The translations under genes were made by a program, and so were the position numbers. A stretch of 24,464 nucleotides of DNA from Fimadaptatus sp963928645 (GTDB taxonomy: Bacteria > Bacillota > Clostridia > Christensenellales > Aristaeellaceae): positions 1-24,464 of the forward strand of contig CAWVGT010000271.1 in NCBI GenBank assembly GCA_963928645.1, written 5' to 3'. Shown piece by piece: positions 10,001 to 18,145 of the stretch (its first letter is position 1; every line of letters starts with the position of its first letter). The notes beneath the pieces are model-generated. The model had not been told where the DNA came from. It worked only from the letters and a program-made list of their open reading frames with translations, and did no database searches.

Positions 10001-11929
10001 GAATGGAAAAACGCACTGGTTAAGGCGGTATTTGGCGCATACCCGTTTCCGGTAGAATACATAACGGCCGGCGGAGCGCGCATAGCGGGCGTCGACGGCG
10101 ACGACCGCATCGACATAGACGGCCACGAGTTCGCGCTGAGCGATATGCAGATAGCCAAAACCGATGCCGGCTATATGCTGGCAGCGGAGGGATACCGGCT
10201 CAATCTGGCCGTGAAGTGCGGCGATGCGCTCGAGTATTCGCTCTCGATAGCCCCGGACAGCAGGCCGGTAGAATACGTCAGCTTTGCCCGGCTGCCGTTT
10301 TTGAAGTTCGACTCCGGGTTCAGCTACGCGTGCGACATATACACGCCCCGCGAATGGCATTCCACGATAGGCCGCGGCCTGCATCAGGAGCGGTTTGAGG
10401 CGGGCCCGATAATACAGGCGTGGCCCCGGCCGGGCGAATCGACGGTGCACGCCTGCGGGTTCAATGGCGAGATCTGCGCCTTTGTGCGCAGCGAATACGC
10501 GGTGGCGCCACTGTTTGTCGAGTTCACGCCCAACGCGCGCTATGCGCAGCGGAGCGGCGGCATGCGGCTGGGACTGAACCGGCTGTACTTCGACCTGCGC
10601 GATCTGCGCTTTGACAGCTGGACGTTCGCGATACACTTTACCGGGGACGTAAACGGCGACGGCCGCGCGGACGAATGCGACTACCAGCTGGCGCTGAAGC
10701 GCTACCTGCCGCAGCCCTGCCCGATATACAGGGACGCGGTATGGTACAAGATAATGTGCTCGGTGAACGGCTACACGCACACCACGTTCAAGCAGGCGCT
10801 TGAGATAATACGCTACATCCACCACATAACCCACGGCGCGCACCAGATCGCGTACCTGGTGGGCTGGCAGTCGCACGGCCACGACACGAATTACCCGCGC
10901 TTTAACATAATCAATCCCGACGTGGGCACGCGCGACGAGTTCATGCAGCTGATAGAGGAGGCCCGGGAGCGCTACAACTGCACGGTGAGCGTGCACATCA
11001 ACGTGGACGACGCGTATATAGGCAATCCGGGCTGGCGCGAGGACATAATCTGCCGGGATGTGGACGGCTCTATAATGACCTGGGAGGTATTCCTGCAGCG
11101 CCAGGCGTACCACATCAATCACACCAAGGACGTGCGCTCGGGCTACATATTCGAGCGGCTGGACGAGTTCCTGAAGCTGGTGCCCGTGACCGAAAGCATA
11201 CACATAGACGCGTTCCGCAACACGAACTCGAGCTGGGAGGCGGACGAGTTCATAGGCCCGGACAAGGAGTTCTATTGCGGCCAGCTGCGCATAATCGAGT
11301 ATCTGCGCGCGCGCGGCATAGACGTCACGACCGAATCGCTCAACGGCATGAAGGTCGAGATATCGCACGCGTTCAGCGGCCTGTATCACATGTTCCAGCT
11401 GTGGCCGATACTCTATCAGAACGTGGTCTATGGCGGCGGCAGCAATTACAAGCCCAGCCGCATAGCGACCGTGGCCAGCATAAACGAGGATCTCACGTAC
11501 AGCGCCTTTGGCAACCGCGCGACGGTGCTGCGCCCGGTGGTGCTGCAGAACATGCTGTACCGCTACATGCTGACCAAGAACATGGTCGAATACCGGAATG
11601 GCGGCCTCAACTGGCGCGCGAGCGTCAGGTACGACGACGGCACGACGGTTCAGGCGGACGACAGCTGCCAGTTTCTGGAGATCCGCACGGAGGACGACGT
11701 GCTCATAGCCGACAACACCTCGCGCATGATACCGCTGGACGGGCGACTGTACATATACCAGACCCAGTCGGGCCTGTTCCGCCGCAAGCTGCCGCGCGCC
11801 TTCCGCGGCCGTCCGCTCAGGTTGAGCGTGCTGACCGAGTGCTCGGAGTGGATCGAGTACGGCCTGGACGGCGACTACATACAGCTGCTGCTGCCGGCGG
11901 ACACTCTGATGTGCTTTGAGCTGGCGTGA
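9998..11929 (+). CDS. GH101-like endo-alpha-N-acetylgalactosaminidase-type glycosidase, compact and without signal peptide
   Basis: A 643-aa protein resembling the catalytic core of GH101 enzymes, which release core disaccharides from mucin-type O-glycans. Seen: an N-terminal beta-rich region (about 1-205), a calcium-loop-like GDVNGDGRADECD at 216-228, then a TIM barrel with GWQSHGHD at 289-296. GH101 proteins also have an NGDGVVDWQD-type loop before the barrel, followed by a GHDSGHPDY-type motif. By that alignment the nucleophile would be D404 in IHIDAF and the acid/base E446 in DVTTES. It is much shorter than typical GH101 enzymes (over 1000 aa), lacks a signal peptide and has no binding modules or anchor. 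It would therefore act inside the cell on imported glycans, or has another alpha-glycoside as substrate. It stands alone with its own promoter and uses the GC-rich codon style of the left part. Family-level call is good; substrate is uncertain. Confidence 0.75.
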   Translation: MEWKNALVKAVFGAYPFPVEYITAGGARIAGVDGDDRIDIDGHEFALSDMQIAKTDAGYMLAAEGYRLNLAVKCGDALEYSLSIAPDSRPVEYVSFARLPFLKFDSGFSYACDIYTPREWHSTIGRGLHQERFEAGPIIQAWPRPGESTVHACGFNGEICAFVRSEYAVAPLFVEFTPNARYAQRSGGMRLGLNRLYFDLRDLRFDSWTFAIHFTGDVNGDGRADECDYQLALKRYLPQPCPIYRDAVWYKIMCSVNGYTHTTFKQALEIIRYIHHITHGAHQIAYLVGWQSHGHDTNYPRFNIINPDVGTRDEFMQLIEEARERYNCTVSVHINVDDAYIGNPGWREDIICRDVDGSIMTWEVFLQRQAYHINHTKDVRSGYIFERLDEFLKLVPVTESIHIDAFRNTNSSWEADEFIGPDKEFYCGQLRIIEYLRARGIDVTTESLNGMKVEISHAFSGLYHMFQLWPILYQNVVYGGGSNYKPSRIATVASINEDLTYSAFGNRATVLRPVVLQNMLYRYMLTKNMVEYRNGGLNWRASVRYDDGTTVQADDSCQFLEIRTEDDVLIADNTSRMIPLDGRLYIYQTQSGLFRRKLPRAFRGRPLRLSVLTECSEWIEYGLDGDYIQLLLPADTLMCFELA

Positions 11930-12024
11930 CGCCGGTTTGGCCGCGCACGGGCAGCTGCCGGGCGCGCCGCATGCGGGCACGGCGATCGGTTGAGCTGCGC
12001 CCCGCGTGCCGCGCCGCACCGCTT

Positions 12025-12067
12025 GCGAGGCTTGATCCACGCCCGGACCGGGTGGGTCAAGCCTCGC
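12025..12067 (+). terminator. Long hairpin downstream of the GH101-like gene
   Basis: Perfect 11-base arms GCGAGGCTTGA (12025-12035) and TCAAGCCTCGC (12057-12067), with further pairing inside, followed by only CTTT. It lies 95 bases after the stop codon. The stem is strong but the T-tract poor, so it may be a terminator or an RNA-stabilising structure. Confidence 0.5.
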
Positions 12068-12106
12068 CTTTGTCCGCGCGCATCGAACCGCCAGCCCGCG
12101 GTCGCG

Positions 12107-12159
12107 GCCCGGACGCCGGGCAGCGACCCCTGGCGTCCGGGCATCCGCGCGCGGCGGAT
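12107..12159. other. Two more consecutive hairpins
   Basis: GCCCGGACGCC (12107-12117) pairs perfectly with GGCGTCCGGGC (12132-12142). Immediately after, ATCCGC (12143-12148) pairs with GCGGAT (12154-12159). Neither is followed by a T-run. They end just before the composition changes. The rest of 11930-12311 shows no gene. Confidence 0.55.
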
Positions 12160-12311
12160 TTGCGCGCCGCAGGCGCCTCTATGCCCGCCCCGTACAAGGG
12201 CTTCGCGCAGTTGACAATATGAAGAGCGCCAGAACGGGCGGAGGCCAGGCAGCGCGTCCTCATATGCCGCCTTCTGGAAACAGCAATCTGGCCTTCTGCA
12301 CCCGGAACATC

Positions 12312-12497
12312 TTATAGTTGGATATGTAATGCTGGATGTCCATTTTTAGTGTCAAGTAAAGCGCCACAATTCCATTCTTCACATGCGTCATCGAAGTACC
12401 CGCCGAACGCCGGAATATATTCCTGCCTTTACTTCTCATCCAGTTTTGCCGCCAATTCATTGGTCATATGTCCGCACAATTCGATACACGCTTGCAT
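12312..12497 (-). pseudogene. Possible remnant of a second small gene after the DUF4259 gene
   Basis: One minus-strand frame reads like natural protein: MQACIELCGHMTNELAAKL, a stop at 12429-12431, and then in the same frame IPAFGGYFDDACEEWNCG, ending at 12312. A competing 66-codon frame (12260-12460) is less protein-like. I do not recognise the family. It could be the degraded 3' end of an immunity-type gene or an alternative, frameshifted tail of the neighbour. Low confidence. Confidence 0.3.
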
Positions 12498-12504
12498 TCA
12501 GCAT

Positions 12505-13404
12505 TCAAACGATGTACTTTATATCGACTTTGCCCTCATTTTTCACTGGCATACTTTCTAACAAGCGCATTTGTATGTAGTGCGGTATTATCGCGCCGCC
12601 ATTATGATAATCGCACGTCTTTTGCCAATCCATGTTTGGGGGATCAAGTGTATCAACATGTGCAATCAGATGAAAGCAGTCATATTCCTTCATTTCTCGC
12701 TCCAATAATATAATTTGAAATGTGGCGTATATTTTATTTATTTCTTCATTGCCAATTTGTCGAGTATGACGTTTATATGCGAATACCTGTTTGCTTATGG
12801 CTTGCCGCGCCGACTCCATATCATCTCCCCACCAATGGTATATCAAAAAAAACGGGGCATCGATGGTTTCATCATCCGCGGCAAAGCGCGAACATTTTAT
12901 GCGTTCAATTGCCGCCACTTGAATCAAAGCGTATTTATCTGATAATCCGCACTTATCCATATTCGCATCCATGAGCATATTATCGACCGGCATTCTCACC
13001 ATCAGTACATCGCCTATATCCCAGGGGCTACTGACTGGCGAGATTTTTTTCAACCGTTTTGGCTTTGGGAGCGGCGACAAAAGCTGCTGCCGCAATTTCT
13101 CCAAAGCCAGTTTGCGCCTATTGCGTTGTTGGGCTGTATTCCACAGCTCCAGATCTGCCCCTGCATCTATCAATGCAATCGTCTTATTCTTAACGCGTTC
13201 TGACAAATACCGCCCGCATCTCCACTCAGCAGCCGCCAATCCTGACCACGCGGAAAAATCGTCGTCGTTATCCATATTGAACTCTTGAATGATCCGGCGT
13301 TCAGCTTCTTCCGGATCAAATCCACTTATCAACATGTCTTCATACATGTCGCTAACATCCGCAGCCGTGTCATTCGCAAATATCGATGTACCCCATGTAC
13401 CCAT
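12505..13404 (-). CDS. DUF4259-family protein, probable immunity-type protein
   Basis: A 299-aa soluble protein whose N-terminus MGTWGTSIFANDTAADV matches the MGxWGxxxFxxDxAxD signature of DUF4259 proteins. An acidic helical region follows (about 20-110), then a basic stretch with KPKRLKK, and a domain from about 125 with YHWWGDDM. There is no signal peptide or membrane segment. AGGAG (13412-13416) seven bases upstream supports the start. It begins 58 bases after the stop of an Rhs core remnant read in the same direction, the usual place for an immunity gene behind a polymorphic toxin. DUF4259 has no established biochemical activity that I can state; the immunity role is inferred from context. 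Confidence 0.75.
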   Translation of the reverse strand: MGTWGTSIFANDTAADVSDMYEDMLISGFDPEEAERRIIQEFNMDNDDDFSAWSGLAAAEWRCGRYLSERVKNKTIALIDAGADLELWNTAQQRNRRKLALEKLRQQLLSPLPKPKRLKKISPVSSPWDIGDVLMVRMPVDNMLMDANMDKCGLSDKYALIQVAAIERIKCSRFAADDETIDAPFFLIYHWWGDDMESARQAISKQVFAYKRHTRQIGNEEINKIYATFQIILLEREMKEYDCFHLIAHVDTLDPPNMDWQKTCDYHNGGAIIPHYIQMRLLESMPVKNEGKVDIKYIV

Positions 13405-13462
13405 ATCAGCACTCCTATTCTAACGATTCATGCGGTATGCTTGGCATTCCCCCACATTGCTC

Positions 13463-13642
13463 TTATCGTTGACAGTGCAGCCCCGCCTCCTCATCCCGGA
13501 TATGCCCGCGATACCCGAACGGATTGAGCGCACCCAGCGTCGCTGCCATGCCGCCTGCCATGGCGGCCGGTTTGTCCCAGGTATTAAGGTTATATTTTAC
13601 CACCAGGTTGCAACTTGCGTCAAGTAAACCTACTATATGATT
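13463..13642 (-). pseudogene. Rhs-repeat core remnant
   Basis: The minus frame contains VGLLDASCNLVVKYNLNTW and, further on, LNPFGYRGHIRDEEAGL. These are the tell-tale strings of the Rhs/YD-repeat core just before the toxin boundary (typically GLVDASGNLVVKYNYDTWGK and NPFRYRGYYYDEETGLYYL). The frame stops at 13463 where YYLQSRYYDP is expected, so both the 5' bulk and the toxin tip are missing. The upstream side is cut by the IS481-like remnant at about 13640. The remnant implies that a contact-dependent polymorphic toxin gene once stood here. Confidence 0.75.
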
Positions 13643-13661
13643 CTGAAGTTTATGTAGGTTT
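13624..13661. repeat. Short inverted repeat and one copy of an 11-bp direct repeat at the left IS edge
   Basis: AAACCTAC (13626-13633) and GTAGGTTT (13654-13661) form an inverted repeat. GTAAACCTACT (13624-13634) recurs directly at 14329-14339, bracketing the transposase remnants. It could be a target-site duplication or traces of related IS ends. Confidence 0.5.
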
Positions 13662-14127
13662 GTCAATCATTTTGTACAGTGAAGCAAGCGAGCATCTGCC
13701 TGGGCGAGTTCCAGCTAAGAGGTCGCATAGGGCGGGAGTCGCTGCAACTTTGCCGTTGTGACGCGGCGTGTATTGGCGAATCAGTTTGTGTCGGATAACC
13801 AGCTCCGCCACAGCGGCCTCAAACAGCATCGGTATGGCGCGCTTGCTGTTTGAAAATCGATTCGCCAAATTAAAACCGTTGTCAGTCTGAACATACTCAG
13901 CCTTTACACCCTTTCCCCTGGAAGGCAGTCGCGACGCGGCGCAGCTCTCTCCACAGGCTTTCCAGGCAGCGGGCGTATCCATGATCGCGCTATCCTGCCC
14001 ACAGCTCAGCGATGCCGAGCTGTGGATTGCGTCGGCGCATATTGCGGATGAGCGGCCGTTCCGCCTCAGCATGCCGTTTGGGATGGCTGTGCGGCCTTCG
14101 GGAATGATATACAATCTTCTCGGACAT
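13656..14127 (-). pseudogene. IS481-like transposase remnant, internally deleted and frameshifted
   Basis: From an ATG at 14127 with an upstream AAAGGAG, the frame reads MSEKIVYHSRRPHSHPKRHA and RNMRRRNPQLGIAELW, the helix-turn-helix start of a common clostridial IS481/IS3-like transposase, then hits a stop. In another frame (13892 to about 13740) part of the DDE core follows: VQTDNGF, NRFSNSKR, IRHKLIRQYTPRHNGKV. The middle of the protein, including the first catalytic Asp, is deleted. The frame breaks where the catalytic Glu (KVERSHR in relatives) should be. About 470 of roughly 1100 bases remain. It is dead and has inserted next to, or within, the Rhs gene. Confidence 0.75.
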
Positions 14128-14226
14128 GGTTCCCAGGCTCCTTTCAGAATGGTGTGTCGCGACTTCATTCTATCACTTGCCTATGGACCGTGTCTATTTC
14201 TTTTTGCGCAACTTATTGGACCTTAT

Positions 14227-14325
14227 CTGGATGTCGTCCATGCTGGCGATGTTTGCCATCTGCAACAGCTCACGGATCTTCTCTCGACGGGCATTTTCCT
14301 CTGGGGTACGATTCTTTCTGGATAT
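14227..14325 (-). pseudogene. N-terminal scrap of an IS256-like transposase
   Basis: The minus frame reads RTPEENARREKIRELLQMAN followed by IASMDDIQ. This resembles the N-terminus of IS256 (mutator-type) transposases, which continue NLFKETIAEFMENGL. Here the homology ends after DDIQ, where the IS481-like leader begins. Only about 33 codons remain. Identification rests on memory of the family motif. Confidence 0.5.
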
Positions 14326-14328
14326 ATG

Positions 14329-14377
14329 GTAAACCTACTGTGTACTGCTTCTATTCTGCACCTCACAGTAGGTTTAC
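14329..14377. repeat. 14-bp perfect inverted repeat between IS fragments
   Basis: GTAAACCTACTGTG (14329-14342) and CACAGTAGGTTTAC (14364-14377) are perfect reverse complements with a 21-base loop. They lie exactly between the IS256-like and IS1182-like scraps, as expected for a terminal inverted repeat or a deletion scar between two elements. Confidence 0.65.
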
Positions 14378-14775
14378 ACAAAACTTGGTTTAGTCTCAGG
14401 TCTGCCACTCCAGATGTCGTAAAACCAGTAAGCTTTTTTTTCGTTTGCCGGATACACATCCACGCCGGTTATAATCCCATATTTACAGTCTACTGTAGTA
14501 TCCATCAGGTATCCGATGCCACTCTTTTTTCCGTGGTTGATACAACCGCTATCTGGGTAAGTTTTACTGGTAATGCGACTTTTTCTGATCGCCTTGACCG
14601 GAGGTCTTTTGAAGCCCGGCTGTTTATAAAGCCCTTCATCCAAGCGATCCAGGTAGCTCTGCATACTTAACTCGGTTTCCACTTCTGTATCAATTCGACT
14701 GTCTTTAGAAACGTTAGCTGAAAGGTAAGTTTCATCAGCCACCAGTTCTTTTCCGCCGCATGTAATACATATAGA
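14375..14775 (-). pseudogene. IS1182-like transposase fragment
   Basis: The minus frame contains GGKELVADETYLSANVSKDS, SMQSYLDRLDEGLYKQPGFK and KKSGIGYLMDTTVDCKYGII, then GVDVYPANEK. This is the central segment of IS1182-family DDE transposases (relatives read VADGTYLPANVSRES and KRGIGYLMETTVDCKHGI). Both the N-terminal and C-terminal parts are absent, and the frame ends at the 14-bp inverted repeat. It abuts the 3' end of the glycan operon and may have truncated it. Confidence 0.75.
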
Positions 14776-14798
14776 CACAGAATTCAATGCGTGAATTG

Positions 14799-15989
14799 CT
14801 ATGTCTGGATCAAGTATTCTATCTGCCCATGGTCACACAACAACTGATCGCCATGCGCTCGCACGTCGTGAAGATAACAACGCGTGATACAACCTTCATT
14901 TAGTATAGCAGGAACTGGGGTGCCGGTATTGTTGTCATGCTCTAAGTGAGAAAGCTGCAACATATCAATGTTGGCATTGGCACAAATATGTAGTGACTCA
15001 ACAGCGGCAACTGTTTCATGGCGAAATACGTTTTCTATAACAAGATTGCCAACGTCAATATCAGAGTCAACCCATATCAGAGAGAAAGTATAGGGTCCAG
15101 GCTTGTTGTACACTTCGCGTCGTGGTGCATTGGAAGCAAATATGTTGCGTATCACTATGTCCTGCATTTGGCCACGACGACCGCATATACGAGGATAGAA
15201 GTACGTCAGACCAATAGCATTTTGATAGAATGTACCAAATATATTATTTACTGATATCCGAGTTACAGGTGACGTCATGGACAACAACCGTACGCCACGC
15301 AAAGAGTTCGCGCCAAATACGCCATCTACTTGTATGTCAGAGATCGGGCCGTCGCACCAATCATCAGCATTCAACGCTACTACATCGTCATAGCATGTGC
15401 CCTTGACATTGCGTATGAGGCCAAAGCGACATCCGCCGTCGATGTGCACGCCGTCCATATTCTCTGCAGTGGGGTTTCCATCATTTTGGTCGAAAAACAC
15501 ATTCTCAATTGTAAAATGAGTAACGTATGCCAGTTGCAGGCAGAACGTGACAGGATCCTTAAAAGTTATGTCACGCACAGTCAATCTTGTTATGTCAAAA
15601 AAGCGCATAATAATGCCGCGATAAACATCGTCATAGCGCATAATGAGTTCGGGATTAGCATCAAAATGCGTGCCTTTCCAACCATCAGGCTGCTTACATG
15701 GATTGGGCGATTGATTTTGGTTGTTGAAGTCCCATATGCCACCAATAACAGCTATATCATGTGAGCCTATTTCTGCATTTGTGAGCATTAGACAGTCGCT
15801 ATGGTCCTGTAGTCTTACGCGTGTTGTGGGGGAAAGGCGCAGTGTTTGACCGCTGTGGATGCGTAGGCAGTCACTGATAAGGTATTCGCGGATAGGTGCA
15901 GGTAGGGTAACTTCACTGATGCCTGAATCCAGCATTTGCTGGATGGCTTGAGTATCGTCGTGTAAACCATCGCCATATAGTTGATACAT
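14799..15989 (-). CDS. GH28-like right-handed beta-helix protein (probable polysaccharide hydrolase or lyase)
   Basis: A 396-aa protein with the layout of pectate-lyase-superfamily/GH28 proteins: an N-terminal GDGLHDDTQAIQ motif (residues 6-17) followed by repeated beta-helix turns. NMDGVHIDGG (177-186) and YDDVVALNADDW (200-211) resemble the NTD and DD acidic motifs of polygalacturonases; the usual GHG motif is not seen. It has no signal peptide, so it would act in the cytoplasm on imported oligosaccharide, perhaps with uronic acid. AAAGGAG (15999-16005) lies 9 bases before ATG 15989; a GTG at 15995 is too close to it. That Shine-Dalgarno overlaps the GH31 stop codon, so translation is probably coupled. 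It is the last gene of the operon and is followed by IS debris. Fold is good; exact activity is uncertain. Confidence 0.75.
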   Translation of the reverse strand: MYQLYGDGLHDDTQAIQQMLDSGISEVTLPAPIREYLISDCLRIHSGQTLRLSPTTRVRLQDHSDCLMLTNAEIGSHDIAVIGGIWDFNNQNQSPNPCKQPDGWKGTHFDANPELIMRYDDVYRGIIMRFFDITRLTVRDITFKDPVTFCLQLAYVTHFTIENVFFDQNDGNPTAENMDGVHIDGGCRFGLIRNVKGTCYDDVVALNADDWCDGPISDIQVDGVFGANSLRGVRLLSMTSPVTRISVNNIFGTFYQNAIGLTYFYPRICGRRGQMQDIVIRNIFASNAPRREVYNKPGPYTFSLIWVDSDIDVGNLVIENVFRHETVAAVESLHICANANIDMLQLSHLEHDNNTGTPVPAILNEGCITRCYLHDVRAHGDQLLCDHGQIEYLIQT

Positions 15990-16004
15990 ATGCACAGGCT
16001 CCTT

Positions 16005-18017
16005 TCACTGAGCTTGGGGTTCATAAAGACCGGGTACAGATACTCCGTCGCGTACGAACAGCGGAATGGTATCTAGCGGCGCTTGACACACAATCCATTG
16101 CCCGCCATTGTGTAAATGCATTGTGCTTAACTCTAGCCAACAACTACCCTTTGGTAGATATACATTGCGGGACACGGAACCGGCTTCCACGATAGGGGCA
16201 ACAAGCACATCGGCACCGAAAAGATAACTGTCGCATATATCCCATGCTTGGCTGTCGTCAGGGTAATGGTAGAACAATGGACGCATTACGGGTGTCCCGA
16301 TTTTGTGTGCTTCGCTCATGAGACGGCAGATATATGGTTTGAGTGCCTTGCGCAGAATCAGATACCTTGATAGTATGCGATAGTTATCTTCTCCAAAGCT
16401 CCAAATCTCATTGTCTGCACCGCAGTAATCAGTCAGGCCGGATTCGGCATTAAGCGAACGCGGTAACCTGTCGCCATGCATGCGCAGTACAGGACTGAAT
16501 ACGCTCCATTCAAACCAGCGTACCATGAGCTCGCGGAAACCATCATCATTGATATTGCCCCAGTCAAAGCCGCCTATGTCAGTCGTCCACCAGCTTATGC
16601 CTGCTAAGCCCATGTGTAATCCTGCGGCGATTTGCCAACGCATACTCTTAAAACTGCAGTGTATATCACCGCTCCACACCAACGAGCCAAAGCGTTGGCT
16701 GCCAGCCCATGCACAGCGCACAAGTGAAAGAGGACAATGTTCACCAGAGTCCACGAGCCCATTGTATATGGCTTCGACGTACTTTTGAGGATATATATTG
16801 CCAACCATTGGATGGGGACCAAGCTGATAACGGTACGAATCAGCGCCATAGTTTAGGTATGAGGCGTATTGTGGTTCCGCTGCATCCAGCCAAAAGTACT
16901 TTATGCCTACGTCGTAATAACTTTGCTTTAACTTATTCCACAGATATTCATTGGCTTCAGGATTGGTGGCGTCATAAAATATAGTCCATGATGCTGAACG
17001 CATTGACATGCGTACCCCGGTATCAACCTGTGTGAGATACCCTTTAGCCAGCATTTCCCCAAAGTTATTGCTGCTCAGCTCGACGCTGGGCCATACCGAA
17101 ACTGCTGCGTCGATACCAAGTTCGCGCAGTTCACGCATCATTGCTTCGGGATCGGGCCAGCATTTTTTGTCGAAAGTCCATTCGCCAAAGTGGTTCCAGT
17201 GATAAAAGTCAATAACGATTACGTCTAGGGGCAATCCGCGGCGCTTGTATTCGCGTGCAATACTGAGTAACTCATCCTGTGTGCGATAGCGTAGTTTGCT
17301 CTGCCAGAATCCCATTGCGCTGTCAGGCATCATGGGCGGCAAACCGGTAGCCTGTACATATTCAGTTACTATCTGAGCGGGAGTATCTCCAGCCGTTATC
17401 CAGTAATCTATGAGATGGGTGGATTGCGCAAACCATTGAGTGACATTTGTTCCGAACGTTACTTGGCCTACTGCAGGATTATGCCAAAGCATGCCATATC
17501 CTTTGTTTGAGAGTACAAATGGTACTGAGCATTGAGCGTTTCGCTGCATCAACTCTAATGTTGCACCCTTGAGATTGAATATGCCTTGCTGATATTGACC
17601 CATGCCAAATAGCTTTTCATTGGGATCGGATTCAAAACGTAAGGTGGCTTGATAAGCACCGCCTATGATTCCCTTTAGTTCTCGAGCAGCAATACGCATG
17701 TGGCTGGAAAAATCAGGCTGGCTCATGTCTCGTACAAACTCTTCAAGCAACAGCTCGCCGTGCGAATTCCAGAATCGGATTTTACCGGTTTTAGATACAG
17801 TAGCCTTTATGCGGCCATTGGTTATTTCAGCACCGCCGTCATCGGCAAGCGACAGTTGCGCGGCCATATCAGTCGCGGGTAGAAGTGCCCAATCGATCTC
17901 GGGCATGAGCCGCTCTGTAGTCGCGCGTACGCGCAGGCTATTCGGTCCCCAGGGTTCGATCCACATAGTTTCGGCATCATAGCGCCAGATAAGACGTTGA
18001 TTGTGTATCTCAAACAT
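16005..18017 (-). CDS. GH31 alpha-glycosidase (alpha-xylosidase or alpha-glucosidase type)
   Basis: A 670-aa retaining alpha-glycosidase of family GH31. An N-terminal beta-sandwich (about 1-225) is followed by a TIM barrel starting near MGFWQSKLRYRTQDEL (235-250). The nucleophile is D378 in YFWLDAAEP and the acid/base D451 in WSGD. HGDRLPR and the C-terminal beta domains (PLFYHYP, LFGADVLVAPI, YLPKGSCW) follow family order, and the length is normal. There is no signal peptide, so it acts inside the cell on oligosaccharides brought in by the neighbouring ABC system. The GH31 fold does not settle whether xylose, glucose or galactose is released. It lies 128 bases after the solute-binding protein gene, with a strong hairpin between, and 15 bases before the GH28-like gene. 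Confidence 0.92.
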   Translation of the reverse strand: MFEIHNQRLIWRYDAETMWIEPWGPNSLRVRATTERLMPEIDWALLPATDMAAQLSLADDGGAEITNGRIKATVSKTGKIRFWNSHGELLLEEFVRDMSQPDFSSHMRIAARELKGIIGGAYQATLRFESDPNEKLFGMGQYQQGIFNLKGATLELMQRNAQCSVPFVLSNKGYGMLWHNPAVGQVTFGTNVTQWFAQSTHLIDYWITAGDTPAQIVTEYVQATGLPPMMPDSAMGFWQSKLRYRTQDELLSIAREYKRRGLPLDVIVIDFYHWNHFGEWTFDKKCWPDPEAMMRELRELGIDAAVSVWPSVELSSNNFGEMLAKGYLTQVDTGVRMSMRSASWTIFYDATNPEANEYLWNKLKQSYYDVGIKYFWLDAAEPQYASYLNYGADSYRYQLGPHPMVGNIYPQKYVEAIYNGLVDSGEHCPLSLVRCAWAGSQRFGSLVWSGDIHCSFKSMRWQIAAGLHMGLAGISWWTTDIGGFDWGNINDDGFRELMVRWFEWSVFSPVLRMHGDRLPRSLNAESGLTDYCGADNEIWSFGEDNYRILSRYLILRKALKPYICRLMSEAHKIGTPVMRPLFYHYPDDSQAWDICDSYLFGADVLVAPIVEAGSVSRNVYLPKGSCWLELSTMHLHNGGQWIVCQAPLDTIPLFVRDGVSVPGLYEPQAQ

Positions 18018-18070
18018 GTTGTTTCTACCCTCACCTTTCGCGTAATTGCGTTCGCGACTATATAACTTAA

Positions 18071-18100
18071 TGTGAGCTGCTGCATTAGCAGCAGCTCACA
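18071..18100 (-). terminator. Perfect intercistronic hairpin after the solute-binding protein gene
   Basis: TGTGAGCTGCTGC (18071-18083) and GCAGCAGCTCACA (18088-18100) are perfect 13-base arms around ATTA. On the minus strand it is followed by TTAAGTTATA rather than a T-run. It is best read as an mRNA-stabilising or partially terminating element that keeps the solute-binding protein message more abundant than the downstream hydrolases. Confidence 0.65.
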
Positions 18101-18145
18101 CATACCCTTATGTTTGGCTCATAGGTAATTTACGAGCGTTTGGCA

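Noticed and set aside
9977..12040. 687-codon open frame on the minus strand
   Set aside because: Antisense to the GH101-like gene, which has family motifs, a promoter and catalytic residues. The antisense product has no recognisable features.
13981..14670. 229-codon plus-strand open frame
   Set aside because: It runs antisense across the transposase remnants, whose minus-strand translations match known families.
17945..17965. tRNA T-arm-like GGTTCGATCC
   Set aside because: It lies within the GH31 coding sequence and no cloverleaf can be built around it.
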